Positions 17,496-24,993 of a stretch of 41,063 nt of DNA are shown one piece after another. The notes under the pieces are model-generated. The model worked only from the letters and a program-made list of their open reading frames with translations. It was not told where the DNA came from and did no database searches. Every line of letters begins with the position of its first letter. Position 1 is the first letter of the stretch. A program made the translations under genes and the position numbers. The DNA lies in assembly GCA_016789725.1 (NCBI GenBank), contig JAEUQN010000043.1, positions 1 through 41,063 on the forward strand, in the 5' to 3' direction. This stretch comes from Blastocatellia bacterium (lineage in GTDB: Bacteria > Acidobacteriota > Blastocatellia > RBC074).

Positions 17496-17643
17496 CCACG
17501 AAGCCACACGAAGGGACACGAAGGAGCGTAGGGAGATAAGATGAAAGAGTGAAAGACTGACGGGAAGCTGATGAATTGTTTGTCTCCTGTTCGCTCCCTC
17601 TTTTCATCGGGTTTTCTTAGTGCCACTTCGTGTGGCTTCGTGG
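17496..17643. repeat. Long-range inverted repeat in the uvrC leader
   Basis: CCACGAAGCCACACGAAG at 17496-17513 is the exact reverse complement of CTTCGTGTGGCTTCGTGG at 17626-17643, about 110 bases apart. The left arm also carries an extra ACACGAAGG copy. Further on, 17680-17714 holds TGTGAATCTTGTCAATCCTG, a periodic intergenic motif. The element looks like a small non-coding repeat insertion between uvrC and the PfkB gene and contains no gene of its own. Confidence 0.7.
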
Positions 17644-17745
17644 AAAAAGAACATCGTATTTTTCAATTAGATTTTAGCTGAATCCAGTCTGTGAATCTTG
17701 TCAATCCTGTCAAAATGCGAATCCTTCGTTCATAATTCCTTTGCT

Positions 17746-18675
17746 ATGAACTTTCCCTTTCAACTTCAGGAAGACCGTAAATTTGACGTGGTTGGCTTTG
17801 GCCTCAACTCTGTAGATCATCTAATCACCGTGCCGCGCTATCCGGCATTCAATACGAAAACCGCGATGACCGAACATCGGCAATCGGCGGGCGGACAGGT
17901 TTCGTCGGCGATGGTCGGCGCACAACGTCTTGGCTTAAAAGCGCGCTACCTCGGCAAAGTCGGCAACGATTACGAAGGCAAAATTTTGATTGATTCGTTG
18001 CGCGATGAAGGCGTGGATTTCAGCGGCGTCATCATTGCTCCCGGCGCGCGCACGCAAAGCGGCGTCATCATCATCGAACAGCTTTCTGGCGAACGTACGA
18101 TCATGAATTACTACGATCCCGGCACCAAAGTTGCGCCCGATGAATTGCGCTTTGAGCTGATTTCAAGCGCACGCATTTTGCACCTTGACGGCTACGACAC
18201 GAAAGCCGCGACCTATGCCGCGAAATGGGCGCACGAAGCACAGATGCCGGTCACGATGGATTTGGACACCGTGTATAAAGACCTGGATGAATTGCTGCCG
18301 CACGTGGATTGTCTGATTACGTCGCAGAGTCTGGCGGGTGAGCTTTCGGGCGTCTATGACGAACGCGAAGGATTGAAGCGATTGCACGACCGCTACGGTT
18401 GTTTTTTCGTAGCGATGACACAAGGCGCGCGCGGATCGTTGGCGTATGTCGGGGGCGAATACATCGCTACGCCGGGTTTTCGTCCGCCCGTGTGCAAGGA
18501 CACGACCGGTGCCGGTGATGCGTTTCGCGCAGGCTTTATATACGGGCTGGCACGTGGGTTGAGCATCGAAGAAACCTTGCGTTGCGCCAACGGTGTGGCG
18601 GCGCTGAGTTGCCGCGAATTGGGTGCACGCGCTGGGTTGCCAAAGGAAGATGAATTGCAAAAGTTTCTTGGATAA
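17746..18675 (+). CDS. PfkB family carbohydrate kinase
   Basis: The 309-residue ribokinase-fold enzyme has the first PfkB signature around SAGGQVSSAMVGAQRLG (47-63) and the second signature KDTTGAGDAFRAGF (251-264), with D258 as catalytic base and the GAGD anion hole. It phosphorylates a sugar, sugar acid or nucleoside with ATP in the cytoplasm; the substrate cannot be fixed by eye. ATG 17746 is preferred over an in-frame ATG at 17698 because the earlier start lies in repeat-like sequence. It opens a tight four-gene unit: the next gene starts ten bases after the stop. The lactonase and aldolase downstream suggest a sugar-acid substrate. Confidence 0.87.
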   Translation: MNFPFQLQEDRKFDVVGFGLNSVDHLITVPRYPAFNTKTAMTEHRQSAGGQVSSAMVGAQRLGLKARYLGKVGNDYEGKILIDSLRDEGVDFSGVIIAPGARTQSGVIIIEQLSGERTIMNYYDPGTKVAPDELRFELISSARILHLDGYDTKAATYAAKWAHEAQMPVTMDLDTVYKDLDELLPHVDCLITSQSLAGELSGVYDEREGLKRLHDRYGCFFVAMTQGARGSLAYVGGEYIATPGFRPPVCKDTTGAGDAFRAGFIYGLARGLSIEETLRCANGVAALSCRELGARAGLPKEDELQKFLG

Positions 18676-18685
18676 GGAGTGTTGT

Positions 18686-19786
18686 ATGAAGAAACTGATA
18701 GGGGTCGCATGGGGGTTGTTGTGTGTTGCTCTAGTCTTGGGGCAGGATAGCGCCAAACCTTTCACCAAAGAAGAACTGTTGCGCGTGCTCAAACCCGCGC
18801 CCGGCAAACGCGTCGAGCAGGGCGATCTGGCCGGCGAAATCGCAGCGCGGGGCATTGCGTTTCCCGCCGATGAAAAAACGCTGGAGGAGTTTCGTAATGC
18901 AGGCGCGCGGTCGTTTGTACTGGATGCCATCAAACAAGCGGCGATAGATTCGACACGCCCGAAATTACAAATTCCTCCAACTGGGGCAGCCGCTCCGCCG
19001 CCATCGCCAACCGCCGAAGCCGTGTTGCAAAAGGAAGAAGAACAAGGCGAGCCAGCGACTGCGGAATTGGCCCGGTTGCCGTTGATTGAACAAGCGCGGT
19101 ATCACGCCGTGAAATTCCTCGACGAATTGCCGAATTTCATTGTCACGCAATTTGTGACGCGCTCGGTGCAAACGCCGGAAAAGAAGGATTGGCAGGAGCG
19201 GGATAAACTGGAAATTGAGTTGACCTACAGCGGCGAAAAAGGCGAGAAGTTCAAGCTGGTCAAGATGAACGACAGGCCGACTTCGATGAGTTATGAAAGT
19301 TTGGGCGGAGCCACTTCGACGGGCGAATTTGGCACCATGATCGCCGCCCTGTTTTCGCGCCAATCGCAGGCACAATTTAAGGAAGTGCGCAAAGAAACCT
19401 TCAAAGGAAAACCATCAGTGCTGTATGCCTTCACGGTGAAGAAAGCAAATTCCAGCAATACGATTACCGACAAAACCAGTGGTCGTTCCGTTACGACCGC
19501 TTATTCAGGAACCGTCTGGATTGATGTCGAAACTGCTCGCGTGCTGCGCATCGAACAATCGTCGGAAGATATTCAACGCGGCTTCCCGATTACGTTGGCC
19601 GAAAGTGCGGTCGAGTACGAATGGATCAAGGTTGGCGAGCAAAAATATCTGTTGCCTGTGTTTGCCGAAGTGTTATTGGGCAGCGACATCAATCGCACCT
19701 ATTCACGCAACGTCATCGAATTGAAAAACTACAAAGTTTTTGAGACCGGAATCAAATTAATTCTGGACAAAGACCCGCCACAATAA
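18686..19786 (+). CDS. Secreted protein of unknown function
   Basis: The 366-residue protein starts at ATG 18686 with AGGAG about eight bases upstream. A signal peptide covers about residues 1-20 (MKKLIGVAWGLLCVALVLGQ). A proline-rich linker near residues 95-110 (TGAAAPPPSPTAEA) separates a small N-terminal region from a beta-rich C-terminal domain. That domain contains LPNFIVTQFVTRSV, a GEFGTM segment, YSGTVWIDVETARVLRIEQ and a final beta-strand region. I know no assigned function; proteins with a similar pattern seem common in Acidobacteriota. An outer-membrane or lipid-binding fold is possible but is only a guess. Tight spacing to the PfkB kinase and the lactonase suggests a shared role. 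Confidence 0.75.
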   Translation: MKKLIGVAWGLLCVALVLGQDSAKPFTKEELLRVLKPAPGKRVEQGDLAGEIAARGIAFPADEKTLEEFRNAGARSFVLDAIKQAAIDSTRPKLQIPPTGAAAPPPSPTAEAVLQKEEEQGEPATAELARLPLIEQARYHAVKFLDELPNFIVTQFVTRSVQTPEKKDWQERDKLEIELTYSGEKGEKFKLVKMNDRPTSMSYESLGGATSTGEFGTMIAALFSRQSQAQFKEVRKETFKGKPSVLYAFTVKKANSSNTITDKTSGRSVTTAYSGTVWIDVETARVLRIEQSSEDIQRGFPITLAESAVEYEWIKVGEQKYLLPVFAEVLLGSDINRTYSRNVIELKNYKVFETGIKLILDKDPPQ

Positions 19787-19794
19787 GCCATCCC

Positions 19795-20736
19795 ATGAAA
19801 CTGTGCCTTCAAACTTGCTTGATCTTCCTACTGGTTTCGCTGACCGCTTTGGCGCAAGCCCCTGTGCCGGAAAAAGCCGCACCGCCGGAAACGCCCGCCT
19901 TCAAAAAGCTGCTTGCACTTAATGCCACGGTCGAAAAACTCGCCAGCGGAATGGGTTTTACGGAAGGCCCGGTGTGGCATCGCGCCGGGTATTTGTTGTT
20001 CTCTGACATGGCGAAGAATCGCATTATGAAATGGGATGCGAAAAATGGCCTGACTGTTTTTCGAGAGCCGAGTCAGCGCACCAATGGGCTGGCCTTTGAC
20101 GGCAAAGGTCGGCTCGTCGCTTGTGAAAGCGTAACGCGCCGCCTGGTTGCCGTGGATGAATCCGGTCAGTCCGTCAGCCTGGCCGACAAATACGAAGGCA
20201 AGCGGTTCAACACGACGAATGACCTTGCAATAGGGCGCGACGGGTCGGTTTATTTCACTGATCCCGGTGGTGGAAGTAATACCTCAGAGCTTGGTTTCAG
20301 CGGTGTGTATCGCCTCAACCCGAAAGGCGAATTGTCGCTGCTCACGAAAGAGGTCGGCTATCCCAACGGCATTGCGCTTGCGCCCGATGGCAAAACGTTG
20401 TTTGTGTCGGTAACGGTGCAGCATCACGTTCTGGCGTATGACGTCCAACGCGATGGCACGATCACTAATCCGCGTGTTTTTGCTTCGGTATATCCCCACG
20501 GCAATCATCGCATTGGCGTGGTGGATGGCATCAAAACGGATGTGAACGGCAATTTGTATGTCACTGGACACGGAGGCGTTTGGGTATTTGATAAAACGGG
20601 CCAGACGCTCGGCATCATTGCCACGCCGGAGTTACCGTCGAACTGCGCCTTTGGCGACGCCGATTTCAAAACGCTTTACATTACTGCACGAACAAGTTTG
20701 TATCGCATCCGCCTGACGGTGGCGGGGGCGAAATAA
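19795..20736 (+). CDS. Secreted SMP-30/gluconolactonase-like protein
   Basis: The 313-residue protein has a signal peptide (1-20, ending ALA) followed by a six-bladed beta-propeller of the SMP-30/gluconolactonase/LRE type. The expected divalent-metal ligands are present: E57 (GFTEGPVW), N142 (FNTTNDLAI), N191 (GYPNGIAL) and an Asp in IKTDVNGN near residue 248. Such enzymes hydrolyse sugar lactones to aldonic acids. Export places the reaction in the periplasm. Its gene begins eight bases after the unknown secreted protein and ends six bases before the aldolase gene. Confidence 0.87.
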   Translation: MKLCLQTCLIFLLVSLTALAQAPVPEKAAPPETPAFKKLLALNATVEKLASGMGFTEGPVWHRAGYLLFSDMAKNRIMKWDAKNGLTVFREPSQRTNGLAFDGKGRLVACESVTRRLVAVDESGQSVSLADKYEGKRFNTTNDLAIGRDGSVYFTDPGGGSNTSELGFSGVYRLNPKGELSLLTKEVGYPNGIALAPDGKTLFVSVTVQHHVLAYDVQRDGTITNPRVFASVYPHGNHRIGVVDGIKTDVNGNLYVTGHGGVWVFDKTGQTLGIIATPELPSNCAFGDADFKTLYITARTSLYRIRLTVAGAK

Positions 20737-20742
20737 TTTTCT

Positions 20743-21474
20743 ATGCACAACAACGACGCACTCACCAAAGCACGAATTGATCTGGCGACTGCCTTGCGAT
20801 GGGCCGCGAAAATGGGGCTAAACGAAGGCATCTGCAATCATTTCAGCCTCGCCGTTCCCGGTCGCCCCGATCAGTTTTTGATTAACCCGCAGGGATTGCA
20901 CTGGGCCGAAATTAGGCCTGACGATTTGATGTTGATTGACCCGGACGGCAAGGTGATCGAAGGCAAACACACCGTTGAGCCGACCGCGTTTTTTATTCAC
21001 AGTCGTATTCACCTGAGCAAGCCGAACGCCGCGTGTGTGCTGCATACACATATGCCGTACGCGACCGCCATTACGATTTGTGATGGCGGCAAACTGGAAT
21101 GGTCGAGCCAGACTTCGCTCAAGTTTTACGGGCGTGTCGCGTACGACGAATGTTACAACGGGCTGGTGCTGGATACTGAAGAAGGCGACCGCATTTGCGC
21201 GCAATTGGAAAATGCAGACGTGCTGTTTTTAGCCAATCACGGCGTCATCGTGTGCGGCGATTCGGTGGCGCGCGCGTGGGATGATTTGTATTACCTGGAA
21301 CGCGCCTGTCAGTTGCAAGCCATCGCGCAAAGCACGGGCAAACCGCTGCGACAAATCCCGGCTTCAATCTGCGAACACACTGCCAAACAGATGATGGAAG
21401 ACGGGCAATACCTGTTGCATCTGGAAGCGCTCAAACGATTGCTCGACCGCGATGAATCGGGCTGGCGCGACTAA
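20743..21474 (+). CDS. Class II aldolase/adducin family protein
   Basis: The 243-residue cytosolic protein has the zinc-binding HTH (H101, H103) and the third ligand H166 in FLANHG. E79 (TVEPTAFFIHSRIH) is the likely catalytic acid. Relatives include L-fuculose-phosphate and L-ribulose-phosphate aldolase/epimerase, but also aldolases that act on unphosphorylated sugar acids, so the reaction is only generally predictable. It ends the kinase-lactonase operon. Its TAA at 21472-21474 directly abuts the stop of the convergent amidohydrolase gene with no bases between and no terminator visible. Confidence 0.87.
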   Translation: MHNNDALTKARIDLATALRWAAKMGLNEGICNHFSLAVPGRPDQFLINPQGLHWAEIRPDDLMLIDPDGKVIEGKHTVEPTAFFIHSRIHLSKPNAACVLHTHMPYATAITICDGGKLEWSSQTSLKFYGRVAYDECYNGLVLDTEEGDRICAQLENADVLFLANHGVIVCGDSVARAWDDLYYLERACQLQAIAQSTGKPLRQIPASICEHTAKQMMEDGQYLLHLEALKRLLDRDESGWRD

Positions 21475-22940
21475 TCAATGCGCGTCGGCATAGCGTTTGA
21501 TTTGCTCCAGTAATGCTTGTCGTTGCGATGTGGAAATCAACCGGCCTTGCAAAATGACGGCGTGAATCTTTTGAGTGTTGCCGATGTTTTGTGTCGGGTC
21601 AGCATCGAGCAAAACCAAGTCTGCTTGTTTGCCTGCTGCGATTGTGCCGCTTGCATTGGCTGTACCGAAATATTGCGCGGCGTTGCGCGTCGGAGTTTGC
21701 AAGGCTTCCATCGGCGTCAACCCAGCCTGCACCATCAATTCCAATTCCTGATGCAAACTCAAGCCCGGAATCACATCGCCGTCCAGCGCGTCCGTCCCCG
21801 CCAGCATCGGAACGCCTGCTCGATACATCGCGCCGACCAACGCGCGCGTCTTTTCCGCAATTCGTAATCGCAACGCAAAGCTTTCCGGCGCAGTGACCTT
21901 GATGCCTTCACCGCGTCGTTGCACAAAGCGGGTGCGCGTTTGCAGCGGCAACCAAGGTTGCGCGAGCGCGTCAATTCCGTCTTCTGCATTGAGCGGCAAC
22001 AATCGTTTGGCCCAAATTTGAGTCGGCACAACCCATACGTTGCGTTCTTTCAGGAGTGCGAACAAACCCTGACATTTGCGCGCGTCGTAGGTGTCCAGCA
22101 TCTGGATTTGCAGTGCGCGCTGTCGCAACCGTAACTCCTGCCGATTCGCATTCGGGGCGACAGCATCGCGGTTGATCGCCAGCAATTCCGCACGCAATTC
22201 GTCTTCCTTGCTGGAACAACTCATCAGGATGCCGCCGTCGCCCGGCAGGATCGGCGAACTGTGTTCGATGCTGCGTTGACCAGCACGCGCGACTTCAAAC
22301 GCACTGACGGCTTCGGGAATGTGGCCGGCAACTGTGAGGCCGAGTTGTTTGGCTTCTGCCAGCACGGCGCGGTAATTTTCGGGCGAGAGATTCGCCTGCA
22401 CTTTCAGAAAATCCACGCCACTTGTTTTCAGTTCGCGTACCTGTTGCCGTGCTTCATCGGCAGTATTGACAGGCTTTTTGACAAAACCGGGCCGTCAATG
22501 AACGCTCCCGGTGCGACAATGCGCGGGCCAGTTGTTTTGCCGCTGGCGATGTCCTGGCGCAGTTGCTGCATCATCTGCCAATCGCCGCCCATATCGCGCA
22601 CACCAACCACGCCGTAGGCCACAAGCAACGGCAATGACCAGTCGCGGCTCAACTCCTGATTCGGTTGATTGACCAAATGAATGTGCATATCCCACAAACC
22701 GGGAATCAGGAACTTGCCGCTGCCATCTACGATTTGTGTGTTTGCCGGAAGTTTCGCTCGGTTCGTGCGAACAAGTTTGGTAATGCGACCGTTGGCAATC
22801 AGCACGGTCATCGCTGGTTGCGGGGCTTTGCCCGTCGCGTCAATGACTGTGACATTGGTGATGGCAAGTGGAGGAGTTTGCGCAACGGTTGTGAGCGAAA
22901 AGAGTGCGCAGAGAAAAACGCGGCAAAAAGATTTGTGCAT
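21475..22940 (-). pseudogene. Secreted amidohydrolase, split by a frameshift
   Basis: Two frames together make one metal-dependent amidohydrolase of about 490 residues. The first part (22940 to about 22480) has a signal peptide (MHKSFCRVFLCALFSLTTVAQ), the VIDATG start of the domain, and DMHIHL, the first metal-binding HxH. The second part (about 22480 to 21475) continues with VNTADEARQQVRELKTSGVDFLKV, GHIPEAV, SIEHSSP and GTDALDG, and ends normally. The break is at a run of five A on the coding strand (22475-22479); one added A, or a -1 slip, restores the frame. All catalytic motifs remain, so this may be a recent mutation, an assembly error, or slippage. The stop abuts the aldolase stop. 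Confidence 0.8.
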
Positions 22941-22980
22941 AGTGAAAAAAGGGAATAACAAATTGTGTTGGGAGAAGTTG

Positions 22981-23038
22981 CACGTAGTAGCAAATTTATT
23001 TGCTACGTTACATGAGCGAATAAATTCGGTACTACGTG
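22981..23038. repeat. Nested palindromic intergenic element
   Basis: CACGTAGTA at 22981-22989 pairs with TACTACGTG at 23030-23038. Within it lie a perfect palindrome, GTAGCAAATTTATTTGCTAC (22986-23005), and CGAATAAATTCG. The element can fold into a compact multi-hairpin structure between two co-oriented genes. It looks like a short mobile palindromic repeat rather than a terminator, because no T-run follows. Confidence 0.65.
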
Positions 23039-23044
23039 TTGGTG

Positions 23045-23884
23045 TTACGCCATCACCGCCAACATGCCCAACAATGGTTCGCCGAGTGTTTGTTGACCAG
23101 AGATCGTCACGCGCGTTGCCGCTGTTTCGCGCGTCAATCCTTTGGTCAGCAAACGCCAGGCTGTGTCTTGATCCAACTGAATTTTGCAGGCCGCATTATC
23201 GCCACAACCAGCATACAAAGTCCACGCCGCGCCCTCGCGTTGCAACGTCCAATCGCCGCCCGCTTCGCCCGTGACAGTGAAAACAAGGCGTGTGCCTTCG
23301 TCGGCTTTCGTATTGCGATAGGTATGTGGCAAGCCGCGCAAAAACGTGTCGAGCACCGGGAACAACCATTTGCGTTCGTACAACGGTTCTGCCCCGACCG
23401 CATCGCGGATTTGCTGCTGATGATGCCATTTCTCGGTGTATTCGCGCGCGACGTCAAACCAGTTCTCCGACGCCTCTTCGCCCGCCCACGCGACGCCGAA
23501 CAACGCAGGCGCAAATGGATCAAGCGACGCGAATAATTCGCACACCTGCGCGCCGGTCAGTTCGTGCATTTGAATCAATAACGGCGGACTGATCCGTTGC
23601 GCCGCTTTGACCCAGACAGCATTCAAGTCGTTCAGAAAATCCACGAGATCACGATAACTATTAATCGGCGCATCCGGCGGAACCATCGGCGCGTTGTCGC
23701 GCTGAAACGAGAGTCGCCGAACATCACTGTCGAGCAGATGCGCCACAATGTCGCGCACTTTCCACGCGCCTGCGACGGTGGGTTTATACCAATCGTCAGG
23801 CGCAAGAGATTTGAGGAACGCAATGAGTTCGGTGTGGAGTTGCGCATAAACGTCAGTGACGAAGATTGGTTCGACAGATTTCAT
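23045..23884 (-). CDS. DinB-like / maleylpyruvate isomerase N-terminal domain protein
   Basis: The 279-residue protein starts with a four-helix DinB/MDMPI domain. WKVRDIVAHLLDSDVRR (about 41-57) contains the first metal-binding His, and EYTEKWHHQQQIRDAVG (about 168-184) supplies the Glu and His of the later helix. The C-terminal part (about 195-279) resembles the SCP2-like domain often paired with it, with TGEAGGDWTLQREG and a closing TISGQQTLGEPLLGMLAVMA. Members include thiol-dependent isomerases and many uncharacterised metal-binding transferases. It lies 16 bases downstream of the TPR-TonB gene on the same strand. The specific reaction is unknown. Confidence 0.78.
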   Translation of the reverse strand: MKSVEPIFVTDVYAQLHTELIAFLKSLAPDDWYKPTVAGAWKVRDIVAHLLDSDVRRLSFQRDNAPMVPPDAPINSYRDLVDFLNDLNAVWVKAAQRISPPLLIQMHELTGAQVCELFASLDPFAPALFGVAWAGEEASENWFDVAREYTEKWHHQQQIRDAVGAEPLYERKWLFPVLDTFLRGLPHTYRNTKADEGTRLVFTVTGEAGGDWTLQREGAAWTLYAGCGDNAACKIQLDQDTAWRLLTKGLTRETAATRVTISGQQTLGEPLLGMLAVMA

Positions 23885-23900
23885 CTATGAAGCGTCTCGT

Positions 23901-24965
23901 TTATTGAAGTTTGAAGTGAAAAGTCAGGATGCCCTGTACTTGAACTGGCTTGCCCTGCAAGGTTGTTGGGCTAAAGCGCCATTTTTGGGCTGCCTCTTCA
24001 GCCGCTTTGCGCAGACCTGGCGGGCCATCAAGAGCCGTTGCTGTCAGCACGATACCAGCCTCGTCAACTACGACGGAAACCTGAACCGATCCTTGCACGC
24101 GTGATCGTTTGGCCTCATCTGGATAATCGGGGTGGGCTTTTAGAATTGCATTGCCTTGTAGCACGCCTCCTGAGACTTTAATTGGAGGGGCCGCAGGCGT
24201 GCGTCCTGTATTGATTTTACGCGCCCGCGCCTCCATTTCGTCTGCTTCGGTCGGTTTATTCCTCGCCCGCAACAAGACAGCATACTTGACCAGCCGCTCT
24301 ACCTTGGCAGTGTCTTTTTCACTGGGCAAATGTTCTTGTAGCGCAACCAGTCGCCGATAAAAAAGGATTGCCTGATCAATTTCTCCCTGATGCTGATAAT
24401 AGCTTGCCAGATCGTTCAGCGCGGGTAGTATTCTGGGATCGTCTTTCCCAAATGTTTTTTCCCGGATTTGTAGATGCCGTTTGAAACTAGATTCGGCTAG
24501 GCCATCACTGCCATTAGCAATACGCTCCCAACCCAGCTTACTCAGCGTGTCACAGAGTTTCAGGTCATCTATACCGAAAACCTTCTCCTGTGTTTTCAGC
24601 AGTCGCTGATACATCTCCACCGCTTCTTTGTGTTTATCTGCATAGGAATACACTACTGCCAAATTCGCAATTGCGGTCATTGTTGCTGTTGCTTCGGCTC
24701 CCTGTACTTTTTCTCGCAGGGCAAGGGCTTGCTGCGCTTTAGGTATTGCCTCTTGATATTTTTGTTCGCGGAAAAGCCTCACCGCTTCGTCATTTAATTT
24801 ATCTGCTTCTATTTCTTCTGGCGATTTGGCTTTTGCTACAGTCATTGGCTTGGATTGAGCGTAAGCTCCAACCAGATAGATGAAGAAAAAGGAACTGATA
24901 ATGATGAGTCCAGAAGCGAAATAGCATTTCCTGTGAGACTGTATGTGCTGAGATTCATTCGCCAT
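23901..24965 (-). CDS. TPR-repeat protein with TonB C-terminal domain
   Basis: The 354-residue protein has one N-terminal membrane helix (about residues 17-36, LIIISSFFFIYLVGAYA). Four to five TPR-like helix pairs follow in the middle (AVRLFREQKYQEAIPKAQQAL, LAVVYSYADKHKEAVEMYQRLL, LNDLASYYQHQGEIDQAILFYRRL). The last 85 residues form a TonB C-terminal domain with YPDEAKRSRVQGSVQVSVVVDEAG and KWRFSP. The usual proline-rich spacer is replaced by TPRs. TonB-end domains contact outer-membrane transporters; here the protein may instead be a periplasmic scaffold. A GGAG eight bases upstream supports ATG 24965. The gene lies 28 bases after the gamma-glutamyltransferase gene. Confidence 0.83.
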   Translation of the reverse strand: MANESQHIQSHRKCYFASGLIIISSFFFIYLVGAYAQSKPMTVAKAKSPEEIEADKLNDEAVRLFREQKYQEAIPKAQQALALREKVQGAEATATMTAIANLAVVYSYADKHKEAVEMYQRLLKTQEKVFGIDDLKLCDTLSKLGWERIANGSDGLAESSFKRHLQIREKTFGKDDPRILPALNDLASYYQHQGEIDQAILFYRRLVALQEHLPSEKDTAKVERLVKYAVLLRARNKPTEADEMEARARKINTGRTPAAPPIKVSGGVLQGNAILKAHPDYPDEAKRSRVQGSVQVSVVVDEAGIVLTATALDGPPGLRKAAEEAAQKWRFSPTTLQGKPVQVQGILTFHFKLQ

Positions 24966-24993
24966 AAAAACCACTCCATTTCAAATACTAAAA

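Noticed and set aside
17480..17626. 49-residue N-terminal extension of UvrC
   Set aside because: It is encoded by repeat-derived sequence and is not present in the family; ATG 17479 has a ribosome-binding site and aligns with UvrC N termini.
22681..23274. 197-codon open frame on the plus strand
   Set aside because: It runs antisense through the amidohydrolase signal peptide and the palindromic element into the MDMPI-like gene; the protein has no domain pattern.
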